DNA from: DASVDK01 sp036381125 [NCBI: Thermodesulfobacteriota bacterium]
GTDB lineage: Bacteria; DASVDK01
Length of the DNA stretch: 11,432 nucleotides
Assembly (NCBI GenBank): GCA_036381125.1
Contig: DASVDK010000153.1
Location: forward strand, 1 to 11,432
Direction: 5' to 3'
This document shows, piece by piece, positions 1-6,530 of the stretch (its first letter is position 1; every line of letters starts with the position of its first letter). Under the pieces are notes generated by a model. That model worked only from the letters and a program-made list of their open reading frames with translations, searched no databases and had not been told where the DNA came from. The translations under genes and the position numbers were made by a program.

Positions 1-40
1 GGCGGAGCGGAAGCCGGCCCCGAGCCGTTGATAGAGGCGG
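1..40 (+). repeat. Edge copy of a dispersed repeat
   Basis: The first 40 bases match the reverse complement of 5499-5538 at 37 of 40 positions, with differences only at 20, 28 and 33. The other copy lies in the hairpin-rich segment between exbD and tonB, in the opposite orientation. This copy begins 13 bases beyond the stop of the binding-protein gene and runs off the left edge, so its full length is unknown. The long identity between two gene-flanking sites suggests a dispersed intergenic element rather than coding conservation. GC-rich bias makes short matches common here, but not one of this length. Confidence 0.6.
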
Positions 41-53
41 GCGCATCGCTCTG

Positions 54-992
54 CTAGTCGGCGACGAGGTACCGGAAGAGGTCCTCGACGACCCGCTCCG
101 CCGCGAGGACCCCGACGCCGAGCGCCCAGGTGTCGTCCGGCACCTCGTAGACGCGGCCGCGACGGACCGCATCGAGCCGGCCCCAGAGCGGATGGGCCAT
201 CATCGTCGCGAGCGGCGAACCCGCGGCGTCCCCGTAGTACATGACGAAGACGACGTCGCCGTCCATGTCCGGGATCCGCTCGAGCCCGGCCCGCCTGGCG
301 AACCTCGCGTGATCCTGCGGCTCGGGACGCGGCAGGCCGGCGTCCTCGAGGATCGTGCCGATGAAGGACGCCCGCATGTACAGGCGGACGTGCCCCGGCA
401 TGGAGCGCACGACCGACACGCGCGTGCTCCGGAGGCGATCCCCCATCGCCGTCCTGAATGCCGCGATCCTCGCTTCGTACGTCCCGAGGAGCCGCTCGGC
501 CTCGGCGCATCTCCCGAGGGCGGCGGCATGGAGCCGGAGGTTCGCCTTCCATGTGACACCGACCGTCTCGGTAAAGACGGTGGGGGCGATGCGCGAGAGG
601 CGATCGTAGATCGCCCGGTGCCGGACCCGGCTGCCGAGGATGAGGTCGGGGGCGAGCCGGACGATCGCCTCGAGGTTCGGTTGTGCCGAGCTGCCGATCC
701 TGGCGATCCCGGTGGCACGTGCGCTCAGGTAACCTGGGACGCTTCCGTCCAGGGTCGCGACGGCGGCGCCGATCGGCACGACGCCGACGGCCAGGGCGCT
801 GTCGAGCTCGCCGGCGTCGAGCACGACGACCCGCTGGGGCATGGGAGGGACTCTCGTCTCCCCCATGGCATGGCGGATCACCCGGCCGCCCGTCTCCGCG
901 AAAGCCGCGCCGTCTGAGGGCGACGGCCCGCAGGCGGCGAGCGCGAGGCAGGCCCCCGTGAGCGCGGTCGCCCGAAGCCGCCGTCGTCGCAC
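54..992 (-). CDS. Iron-siderophore-type ABC substrate-binding lipoprotein
   Basis: A 312-residue protein of the FecB/FepB/BtuF-like class III binding-protein family, which captures a siderophore, heme or corrinoid in the periplasm and passes it to an inner-membrane ABC permease. The N-terminus has an arginine run, a hydrophobic stretch and a lipobox ending LALAAC, with the lipidated cysteine at residue 21. The usual opening block (RVVVLDAGELDSALAVG, about residues 54-70) and the APDLILGS block of the first lobe are present, and the C-terminus carries the typical YEVPDDTWALG region. I chose the GTG at 992 because it lies two bases after the stop of the TonB receptor gene and directly precedes the lipoprotein signal, implying translational coupling. 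The frame stays open much further upstream, but that part is antisense-type shadow over the receptor gene. The ligand cannot be read from the sequence; the neighbours favour iron. Confidence 0.88.
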   Translation of the reverse strand: MRRRRLRATALTGACLALAACGPSPSDGAAFAETGGRVIRHAMGETRVPPMPQRVVVLDAGELDSALAVGVVPIGAAVATLDGSVPGYLSARATGIARIGSSAQPNLEAIVRLAPDLILGSRVRHRAIYDRLSRIAPTVFTETVGVTWKANLRLHAAALGRCAEAERLLGTYEARIAAFRTAMGDRLRSTRVSVVRSMPGHVRLYMRASFIGTILEDAGLPRPEPQDHARFARRAGLERIPDMDGDVVFVMYYGDAAGSPLATMMAHPLWGRLDAVRRGRVYEVPDDTWALGVGVLAAERVVEDLFRYLVAD

Positions 993-994
993 CG

Positions 995-3196
995 TCAGTA
1001 TCTCACGGAGTAGGCGACGGCGAGCGAAGCCCCCTCTGCCGCCGCGTAGCTGTCGTTGCGGCCGGTGCGCAGGAGCTGGGACTCGCGGGTGAAGTACTGC
1101 CGGTTCAGCAGGTTCTCGACGGCGAGGGTCAGCGTCCCGGGACCGACCTCGACCTGGCTGATCAGGTCGAGCACGACGTAGCTCGACAGCGGGCGCTCGC
1201 CGAAGGCGGTGCTCGTGCCGAACCGGCCGCGGCTCCCGGAGTAGAGCGCCTGCAGCCGGTTGCGCCAGCCGGGGCGCGTCTCGTGCTCCAGGTACGCCGT
1301 GACCTTGATCGGCGGGATCCGGAAGCTGTTGAGGTAGGTATAGTGCCCGTCGAGGTCGGGGTCCCGCTCCCCCTCGAGCCACGTCACGCTCGTCCCCGCC
1401 TGCCAGTCGGCCAGGAACCGCGTGTCGAGCGTCGCCTCGAGCCCGTACACCCGCTCCGGCGCCCGGACGACGGGCGCGTTGAAGCCGCCGGAGCTCGTGC
1501 CGAGGTCGGACTCGTTGTAGAAGAGCGACAGCGAGCCGTCGACCGACGGCCACGTGCCGCGGACGCCAACCTCGTACATGTCGACCTTCTGCGGGGCGGT
1601 GTTGAGCGTCTCGACCGAGGAGCCGTCCGGCGCCCCCCGGAGGATCAGGCCGAGATCCGGCAGAGAGAAGCCCTGGGAGACGTTGGCGAACAGGTCGATC
1701 GCCTCCGACGCGGAGAAGACCACTCCGGCGTTGTAGAGCGTGGCGCTGTAGTCGAGGTCGCCGCCCCGGACGCTGGCGCCGGCGAGGGTCGTGAAGTCGT
1801 CCACCTCGACGCCGATCCGCTCGTGACGGATACCGCCGCGCAGGATCCAACGCGACGTGGCCTGCCACTCGAGCTGCGAGAAGAGGCCGAGGCTCCCCTG
1901 CTCGATCGTCGGAACCCAGGTCCGCTCCCCGACCTCGACGAAGACGAGGCCGCCGCTCGCGTCGAACGCGGCCGGGTCCATGATCGTGACCGGCTGCGAC
2001 GTCCGCTCGCGCGCCGCGTCGACGCCCCAGAGCACCGTGAGCCCGGCGGCGAGCGGGGTCTCGGCCGAGAGGCGGCCGCCGGTCTTGTCGGATTCGAGCC
2101 GCGACTGGTAGATCGTGTTGCCGAAGACGGCGAACGCGCGGCCGTCGAACGGGAAGAAGCGGGTCAGGTAGTCCCGGTAGTAGAGCTGGCCTTCGACACG
2201 GCTGCCGAGGAGCTCCTTGTGGGTGTACCCGAGGCTGACGACGGTGTTGACCGTCCCCTGGCGGTCGTCGAGCGCGAGCCCCTCGATGGCGCGGGCCTTG
2301 TGCGACCGCGGTGGGAAGGCGTTGACCGACGGATCGCTCGCGAAGTCGGTCACCTGGCGGCTCGTGAAGTGGTTCGCCGTGAGCGAGAGGCGCTGGCCCG
2401 GGGTGATCTCGACGCCGATCTTCCCGAGCAGGTCGCCGCTGTTCGTGTCGGCGAAGCCCCCCTGGCCGTGCGGGTCGGGAGGGATCCGATCACCCCGGGC
2501 GTCGAAGAGCCCGCCCGTGTGCTCGAACGCCCCGCTGACGAGGAAGTCGAAGCGTCCGGTCGAGCCCGAGACGCGCTGCCCGACCCGACCGCCGAGGCTG
2601 TCGCCGGGATGCGTGAGGGAAACCGACAGCCCGAGGTCCGTCCCGAACGCGACCCGCTCCCCCGCCGGCGCCCGGGTGATGATGTTGACGATGCCGCCGG
2701 TCGCGCCGTCCCCGTAGATCGCCGTCGCCCCGCGGATCACCTCGACCCGCTCGACGGCCGACGGATCGATGGTCGTGAGGTCGCGGGAGACGTTGCGGGT
2801 GGTCGACTGCGGCACGCCGTCGATCAGCACGAGGACGTTCCGGCCCCGCAGCGTCTGCCCGAAGACGCTCTGGCTCTGGCTTCCCGGGGCGAGCCCTGGC
2901 ACGAGCTTGCCGAGCACGTCCCCGAGGGTCGTGGTCGGCGTCGCCTGCGCCTCGATCTGCTCGCGAGTGACGACCGTGACCGACCCGGGAATCGTGGCGA
3001 TCGACTCGGCGCTCCGCGTGGCGGTCACGACGGTCTCGGGGAGCGCGATCGGGTCGGCGGCGCCGCCCGGCACTTCGCCGCCGGGGTCGGGCTCCTGGGC
3101 GACGGCGGGCGCCGCGTAGCCAGGTATGTGGACCGCCGCGAGCAGGGCGGCGACGAGGATGCCGAGGTGGGCACGAGACGACGAAGGCGCGAGCAT
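995..3196 (-). CDS. TonB-dependent outer-membrane receptor
   Basis: A 733-residue outer-membrane receptor that imports a bound metal chelate using energy from TonB. A signal peptide covers about residues 1-34 (hydrophobic core LGILVAALLAAV, cleavage near AVAQ). A TonB box resembling LPETVVTATR follows at about 52-61. The plug domain spans about 65-180, with the hallmark runs LRGRNVLVLIDGVP and ERVEVIRGATAIYGDGATGG. The rest is a beta-barrel ending in an aromatic residue (YSVRY). Length is normal for siderophore or vitamin receptors. The ATG at 3196 follows AGGAGG by three bases, which is close but acceptable. The binding lipoprotein starts two bases after its stop, so the two form one transcript. 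A promoter and palindrome lie upstream. No cobalamin riboswitch is seen, so a ferric-chelate or heme-like ligand is more likely than B12; this is inference. Confidence 0.95.
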   Translation of the reverse strand: MLAPSSSRAHLGILVAALLAAVHIPGYAAPAVAQEPDPGGEVPGGAADPIALPETVVTATRSAESIATIPGSVTVVTREQIEAQATPTTTLGDVLGKLVPGLAPGSQSQSVFGQTLRGRNVLVLIDGVPQSTTRNVSRDLTTIDPSAVERVEVIRGATAIYGDGATGGIVNIITRAPAGERVAFGTDLGLSVSLTHPGDSLGGRVGQRVSGSTGRFDFLVSGAFEHTGGLFDARGDRIPPDPHGQGGFADTNSGDLLGKIGVEITPGQRLSLTANHFTSRQVTDFASDPSVNAFPPRSHKARAIEGLALDDRQGTVNTVVSLGYTHKELLGSRVEGQLYYRDYLTRFFPFDGRAFAVFGNTIYQSRLESDKTGGRLSAETPLAAGLTVLWGVDAARERTSQPVTIMDPAAFDASGGLVFVEVGERTWVPTIEQGSLGLFSQLEWQATSRWILRGGIRHERIGVEVDDFTTLAGASVRGGDLDYSATLYNAGVVFSASEAIDLFANVSQGFSLPDLGLILRGAPDGSSVETLNTAPQKVDMYEVGVRGTWPSVDGSLSLFYNESDLGTSSGGFNAPVVRAPERVYGLEATLDTRFLADWQAGTSVTWLEGERDPDLDGHYTYLNSFRIPPIKVTAYLEHETRPGWRNRLQALYSGSRGRFGTSTAFGERPLSSYVVLDLISQVEVGPGTLTLAVENLLNRQYFTRESQLLRTGRNDSYAAAEGASLAVAYSVRY

Positions 3197-3314
3197 GGGC
3201 CTCCTCGCACCGCCGGGCGGACCGGCGGCGTGGGATCGGGCGTGGCTCGCTGCCTCGAAGCGCGCCCGCGCTTCGCGGTGGCTGGCTAGCGGATTCGATC
3301 GGGTACTGATTGTC
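3197..3314 (-). promoter_or_regulatory. Structured 5' leader of the receptor transcript
   Basis: The leader between the predicted transcription start and the receptor ATG holds two further perfect inverted repeats. One has 9-base arms at 3256-3264 and 3267-3275 (CGAAGCGCG and its complement). The other has 7-base arms at 3210-3216 and 3222-3228, lying four bases upstream of the AGGAGG ribosome-binding sequence. A stem this close to the ribosome site could affect translation. High GC makes hairpins frequent, so function is only suggested. I found no known riboswitch consensus here. Confidence 0.4.
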
Positions 3315-3335
3315 CGGGACAGGGAACCTGTCCCG
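3315..3335. promoter_or_regulatory. Palindromic operator candidate at the receptor start site
   Basis: A perfect inverted repeat with 9-base arms (CGGGACAGG and CCTGTCCCG) around a 3-base centre. It begins about seven bases after the predicted -10 element of the receptor promoter, so it would cover about +1 to +21. This position suits a repressor site or a transcript-start hairpin. It does not look like a classical Fur box. Gene context suggests an iron- or heme-responsive regulator, but nothing in the sequence identifies which. Confidence 0.5.
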
Positions 3336-3341
3336 CGAGAG

Positions 3342-3371
3342 AACGTAGCGGCGCGCGGCGCGCGCTGTCAA
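3342..3371 (-). promoter_or_regulatory. Sigma70-like promoter of the receptor operon
   Basis: On the minus strand a perfect TTGACA -35 (3371-3366) is followed after 18 bases by TACGTT as -10 (3347-3342). Predicted start is near 3335. A 10-base perfect palindrome, GTGGATCCAC, lies at 3373-3382 just upstream of the -35 and could bind an activator. The spacer is almost pure alternating GC. The -10 matches the consensus at only three positions, so the call rests mainly on the -35 and its placement in the gap between genes. Confidence 0.5.
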
Positions 3372-3411
3372 GGTGGATCCACGTGTCGCTCCTCAGGTCC
3401 CGGCACCCGCA

Positions 3412-3756
3412 TCACATAGCCCGCCAGGCGAACCAGACGCCGAGGAGCAGCGACCCGACCCCGAGACCCGCGGCGAGGAGCCTCGGGCCGTGCGGGCGCG
3501 TCCAGAGCAGAACGCCGCTCAGCACGAGCACGATGAAGCTCCCGGCGATCGAGTCGGCCAGGAGCACCCAGGCGGCGCCCATCCCGCTGGCCGTGTGCAG
3601 GCTGTTGAGGAAGGCCCGGACGTTGGTCTCGAACCGCTTGACGGTGACGAACACGCTGCCGACCCAGTACTCCGCGGCGATGAAGCGGTGAGGCGCGCCG
3701 AAGTTCACGTTCCGGCGTTCCGGCTGCGTGGCCTCAGAGGCCGGGGTCCGGCCCAC
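3412..3756 (-). CDS. Short PepSY-associated membrane protein, N-terminal half missing
   Basis: A 114-codon frame resembling the C-terminal part of PepSY-associated transmembrane proteins, which often sit beside TonB-dependent iron receptors and have been linked to ferric-chelate reduction. Visible are the block FLNSLHTASGMGAAWVLL, a first membrane span (about residues 57-85, ending GVLLWT) and a second at the C-terminus (RLLAAGLGVGSLLLGVWFAW). Family members, as I recall them, are usually near 200 residues with an N-terminal membrane helix and a periplasmic section. Here the frame is closed by a stop at 3766-3768 and the TPR gene ends at 3815, so there is no room for that half. The only far-upstream start is a GTG at 3756 without a clear ribosome site, behind two hairpins. 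It may be a decayed remnant or a compact variant. Confidence 0.6.
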   Translation of the reverse strand: MGRTPASEATQPERRNVNFGAPHRFIAAEYWVGSVFVTVKRFETNVRAFLNSLHTASGMGAAWVLLADSIAGSFIVLVLSGVLLWTRPHGPRLLAAGLGVGSLLLGVWFAWRAM

Positions 3757-3768
3757 GGGGGCTGGCTA

Positions 3769-3807
3769 CTCGCGATGTGTCCGCGAGCGGGCGCCCCGAG
3801 GGGCGCC
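3769..3807 (-). terminator. Two tandem hairpins after the TPR gene
   Basis: The 59-base gap downstream of the TPR stop is filled by two perfect inverted repeats. The first has 8-base arms GGCGCCCC/GGGGCGCC (3790-3797 and 3800-3807). The second has 6-base arms CTCGCG/CGCGAG (3769-3774 and 3782-3787). There is no T-run, so this is not a textbook intrinsic terminator, but it could stop or process the tonB-TPR transcript. The GGCGCCCC stem is repeated at 5565-5583 between exbD and tonB. Confidence 0.4.
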
Positions 3808-3814
3808 GGAGCGG

Positions 3815-4588
3815 TCAGGGTCGCGCGTCGCCGGCCGGTTCAGGTTGTCGCGGCTCGAGGCCCTCGAGCTGCTCCCGGGCCTGCGCCTGCACCTCGGGGT
3901 GCCTCGCAGCCCGCTCGAACGCCTCGCGGGCGCCCGCGTCGTCGTCCAGCCGCAGCCGCACGACGCCGAGGTTGAACCAGAGCTTCCCGTCGTCGCGGAG
4001 GGTAGCGGCGCGGGCGAAGGCCTTCTCGCCCGCGGCGAGGTCACCGGCGTCGTACCGGATCCCCGCGAGGGCGCTCCAGACCTGCGGGTCGCGGCTGCCC
4101 CGCTCGGCGAGTGCCGACAGGAGGGGGAGCGCCGCGTCGCGGTTGCCCGACGAGAGGTGGAGGAACGCGAGGCGCGTCTGCACCGGCTCGTTGTCGGGCC
4201 TGAGCGTGAGCGCGGTCTCGTACGCCTTCACCGCCTCGCCGTCCCGCCCGAGCCGCTCGAGCGCGATGGCCAGCTCCCGGTGGCCGGCGAACGACGAGGG
4301 GGACAGCTCGACGACCCGCCGGAAGGCGGCGGCGGCGTCCTCCCACCGCTCCCCGGCGAGCGCCGCCTGCCCGATCAGGTAGTGCGCCTGCAGGTTGTCC
4401 CGGTAGTGCTGGAGCGACTCGGCCGCGAGCGCGGCGGCCCGCGCGTAGTCCTTCGCCTCGAACGCTGCGGCCGCCTGCCGATAGCGCGTGAAGGCGGGGT
4501 CGTCGGCCAGCGTCTGCGCGGCCGCCGGCGCGCCCGCGAGGAGCAGCGCGGCACCGAGGATCGCGGCACATCGACACGCGCGGGGCAT
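3815..4588 (-). CDS. Secreted TPR protein of the TonB operon
   Basis: A 257-residue protein with a signal peptide (hydrophobic residues 8-20, cleavage near PAAA-Q at 24/25) followed by about six tetratricopeptide repeats covering residues 30-245. Repeat hallmarks are clear, for example YLIGQAALAGERWEDAAAAF, LAIALERLGRDGEAVKAYE and WFNLGVVRLRLDDDAGAREA. TPRs are protein-binding scaffolds; TPR proteins encoded with TonB-ExbBD sets (TtpC/TtpA-like in concept) can assist the energy-transducing complex in the periplasm. The ATG at 4588 is preceded by AGGAGG with five bases spacing, and that sequence includes part of the tonB stop codon nine bases upstream, so it is almost certainly translated from the tonB transcript. 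The charged, proline-containing tail (EPRQPEPAGDARP) is not repeat. Partner unknown. Confidence 0.88.
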   Translation of the reverse strand: MPRACRCAAILGAALLLAGAPAAAQTLADDPAFTRYRQAAAAFEAKDYARAAALAAESLQHYRDNLQAHYLIGQAALAGERWEDAAAAFRRVVELSPSSFAGHRELAIALERLGRDGEAVKAYETALTLRPDNEPVQTRLAFLHLSSGNRDAALPLLSALAERGSRDPQVWSALAGIRYDAGDLAAGEKAFARAATLRDDGKLWFNLGVVRLRLDDDAGAREAFERAARHPEVQAQAREQLEGLEPRQPEPAGDARP

Positions 4589-4593
4589 CGTCG

Positions 4594-4599
4594 CCTCCT
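4594..4599 (-). promoter_or_regulatory. Ribosome-binding site overlapping the tonB stop
   Basis: AGGAGG on the minus strand shares two bases with the TAG stop of tonB (TAGGAGG) and sits five bases before the TPR gene ATG. It fixes the TPR start and indicates coupled translation of the two genes. Confidence 0.75.
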
Positions 4600-5491
4600 A
4601 CCGGAGCCTGTACTCGACCGGCACCAGCACCCAGACCGAGACCGCGTCGCCGCCGCGACGCGCCGGCTCGAAGCGCCACCTGCGGACCCCCTCCGTCGCG
4701 CACCGGTCGGTCTCCGCGTGTCCGATCGACCGGGCGACCTCCACCTGGTCGACCGTGCCGCGCTCGGTGAGGTGCGCCTTCACCAGGACGGTCCCTTCGA
4801 TCCCGGCCCGCCGGGCCGACCGCGGGTAGCAGGGCTTGACCTGGTAGCCGCCGGTGGGGCGAGCGAAGGGGAGGTCCGTCCCGGAGCCGCCGCTGCCGCG
4901 GGGCGCCGGCGGCGTGAGGAGCGCGTCACCCTCGGACCAGCGGGCGACGTGCGTCGTCGTCCCGGCGTCGGGCATGCCTGCGCCTCCCGGCGCGTGGGGC
5001 GCGACCGGCCCCACCTCGGCGAGCGCGCCCCCCGGCTGCGGCAGCGGCGGCGCCCCCGTCCCGATCGGGACGTCGAGGAGCGACGGCAGCGGCGCCGGAG
5101 GGGCAAGGAGGTCGTCGGCCGGAGCCGCGAGCGGCGGCGCCTCGGCGAGAGGCGTCCCAGGAGCCGGCACGGCCGCCATCGCCTGCGGCGCCGGCGCCGG
5201 GGCGGCCGGCGCGGCCTGCGGCACGGGGAGCGGCACGGGGTCAGGGAGCGCCCGATGCCGGCGCGGCTTGCGGGCCCGCGCCGGCGGGGCCGGCGGCTCC
5301 TCGGCGACGACGGGACCGGCGGCGCTCCGCACGGACGGCGGCGTGATCAGCTCGACCTCGACCGGGGCCGGTTGTGGCGGCGACGGCGCGCTCCGCGCGT
5401 CGAGCACGGCGGGGAGGGCCGCCGCGGCGGCGAGGTGCACGGCCACCGACAGCCCCGCGGCCACGCCCAGCGGATCGATGCGCGCGCTCAT
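4598..5491 (-). CDS. tonB: TonB energy-transducing protein
   Basis: A 297-residue TonB that carries proton-motive-force energy from ExbB-ExbD to outer-membrane receptors. The N-terminal membrane anchor (about residues 9-30) has serine 15 and histidine 19 with the spacing of the essential Ser/His pair of the E. coli anchor. A long proline/alanine-rich periplasm-spanning linker follows (about 32-205). The C-terminal receptor-binding domain covers about 205-297 with YPRSARRAGIEGTVLVKAHL and RWRFEPARRGGDAVSVWVLV. Two cysteines occur in this domain (VKPCYP and TDRCATE), possibly a disulfide. I chose the ATG at 5491 because it starts the anchor directly; the open frame upstream is arginine-rich shadow through repeats. 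A TGA overlaps this ATG (TGATG), a trace of the exbD end duplicated here. Confidence 0.93.
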   Translation of the reverse strand: MSARIDPLGVAAGLSVAVHLAAAAALPAVLDARSAPSPPQPAPVEVELITPPSVRSAAGPVVAEEPPAPPARARKPRRHRALPDPVPLPVPQAAPAAPAPAPQAMAAVPAPGTPLAEAPPLAAPADDLLAPPAPLPSLLDVPIGTGAPPLPQPGGALAEVGPVAPHAPGGAGMPDAGTTTHVARWSEGDALLTPPAPRGSGGSGTDLPFARPTGGYQVKPCYPRSARRAGIEGTVLVKAHLTERGTVDQVEVARSIGHAETDRCATEGVRRWRFEPARRGGDAVSVWVLVPVEYRLR

Positions 5492-5615
5492 CACGGCGCC
5501 GCCTCCATCACCGGCTCGCGGCCGGCTTCCGCTCCGCCCGGGGTAAACCCGGGCTCCGCTCGTCGGCGCCCCTTCGGGGCGCCAACCGCCTGAGGCCGCT
5601 CGCCTCGGCGGCGCC
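5492..5615. repeat. Hairpin-rich insert between exbD and tonB
   Basis: This 124-base gap separates two genes that are usually tightly packed. It is bracketed by a 16-base perfect direct repeat: TCACGGCGCCGCCTCC at 5491-5506 and again at 5616-5631, the latter containing the exbD stop. Inside are a stem with 7-base arms GCCCGGG/CCCGGGC (5536-5542, 5548-5554) and a stem with 8-base arms GGCGCCCC/GGGGCGCC (5565-5572, 5576-5583). Positions 5499-5538 recur inverted at 1-40 of the window. The picture fits a small REP- or MITE-like element, though the direct repeat overlaps the dispersed part and may not be a target duplication. Confidence 0.55.
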
Positions 5616-6038
5616 TCACGGCGCCGCCTCCGGCGCCTTCGGGGCGACGGACACGGCGAGCCGCGCGACGCCGGCCTGACGCGCCGCGTCCATGACCGCC
5701 ACGACGCGGCCGTGCTCGACCGCACGGTCGGCGTTGACGACGACGACGAGGTCCGGGTTGCCGGCCGCGGCGGCGCGAAGGCGCGCGGGGAGCGTCTCGA
5801 CGTCGACCGGCTCCCGGTCCACGTAGAGGCCGCCCGCCTCGGTGAGCGTGAGCGTGACCGGCACGCTCCGCCTGTCGCTCTCGCCCGAGGCGGCCGACGG
5901 GAGGTTCACCCGGAGCCCCCTGGCCGTGGTCATCGAGAGGCTCGCCATCATGAAGAAGACGAGCAGGAAGAAGACCACGTCGATCATCGGGATGATCTCG
6001 ATGCGGCCGGTCCGGCGGCCGCGCCTCGCCACCCTCAC
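5616..6038 (-). CDS. exbD: ExbD, TonB-system proton channel subunit
   Basis: A 140-residue inner-membrane protein with one N-terminal membrane helix and a periplasmic domain, forming the proton-conducting core with ExbB. The helix begins IEIIPMIDVVFFLLVFFMM and carries aspartate 20, equivalent to the essential Asp25 of E. coli ExbD. The periplasmic domain (about 45-132) has the usual strands, including GLYVDREPVD and PDLVVVVNADRAVEHGRVVAVMD. Length is typical of the family. I chose the GTG at 6038 because its GTGA overlaps the exbB stop TGA, giving tight coupling, and because it places the helix at the expected distance. The stop lies in the loop of a 9-base-arm hairpin (5607-5628), and the C-terminal codons are part of a 16-base repeat found again just before tonB. 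Confidence 0.93.
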   Translation of the reverse strand: MRVARRGRRTGRIEIIPMIDVVFFLLVFFMMASLSMTTARGLRVNLPSAASGESDRRSVPVTLTLTEAGGLYVDREPVDVETLPARLRAAAAGNPDLVVVVNADRAVEHGRVVAVMDAARQAGVARLAVSVAPKAPEAAP

Positions 6039-6508
6039 GCGGCGACCTCGCGCCCGCGGGGCGCCGCCTCCCGCGCCCGCGGCGCCGGCGACTCGGCGAG
6101 CAGGAGTTCCAGGCGCGAGCCGTAGCGGTCGATCGTCTCGAGGAGCGACTCGACGCGCGCGTTGAAGAGGTTGTAGGGGACGAGGGCGAGGATGGCGACG
6201 CCGAGGCCGGTGGCCGTGGCGACGAGCGCCTCGGCGACGCCGCCCGTGATCGCGTTCGGCTCGTTCATCCCCGAGGAGGCCATGATCCCGAAGGCGCCGA
6301 TCATCCCGGTGACCGTGCCGAGGACCGCCCGCGCGAGCAGCGCGTCGGAGTCGGCGAGCGAGCCGACCCGCCGCCACGTCCATGCGCGCTCGATGACGAT
6401 CGCCAGGGCGAGGATCGAGCAGACGCCGAGCGGAATCATGACGAGCCCGCCCTTGACGAGCAGGTCGAGGGTTGCTCCGATCACGGGCCACTCCGATGCC
6501 GGACTCAT
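6035..6508 (-). CDS. exbB: ExbB, internally shortened TonB-system channel subunit
   Basis: A 157-residue member of the MotA/TolQ/ExbB family, the scaffold of the proton channel driving TonB. Helix 1 (about residues 18-40) ends in the conserved IVIERAWTWRR. The family TM2/TM3 signatures follow: LGTVTGMIGAF (63-73) and GGVAEALVATATGLGVAI (89-106), including the conserved threonines and the glutamate of AEAL. ExbB is normally about 200-240 residues because a cytoplasmic domain of 80 or more residues lies between helices 1 and 2. Here only about 18 residues (VGSLADSDALLARA) join them, and the start of helix 2 is also missing. The frame is uninterrupted, so this is an in-frame deletion, not a frameshift. 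The ATG at 6508 is preferred; a TTG at 6547 would extend into the upstream hairpin. Confidence 0.88.
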   Translation of the reverse strand: MSPASEWPVIGATLDLLVKGGLVMIPLGVCSILALAIVIERAWTWRRVGSLADSDALLARAVLGTVTGMIGAFGIMASSGMNEPNAITGGVAEALVATATGLGVAILALVPYNLFNARVESLLETIDRYGSRLELLLAESPAPRAREAAPRGREVAA

Positions 6509-6530
6509 GCTGTCGATCAGCCTACCTTTC

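Noticed and set aside
1-46. Possible start (ATG at 46) of an ABC permease gene downstream of the binding protein.
   Set aside because: Only 15 codons are visible, they lie almost entirely inside the dispersed repeat at 1-40, and there is no good ribosome site.
1283-3289. Long plus-strand open frame opposite the TonB receptor.
   Set aside because: It is rich in Arg, Glu, Val and Pro without domains. Long antisense frames are expected opposite high-GC genes, and the receptor on the other strand is unmistakable. The same applies to plus-strand frames over 3728-5593, 6698-8257 and 7939-9372.
3197-3411. Cobalamin or other riboswitch upstream of the receptor.
   Set aside because: The leader is structured, but the conserved core and B12-box elements are not found; hairpins alone are not enough.
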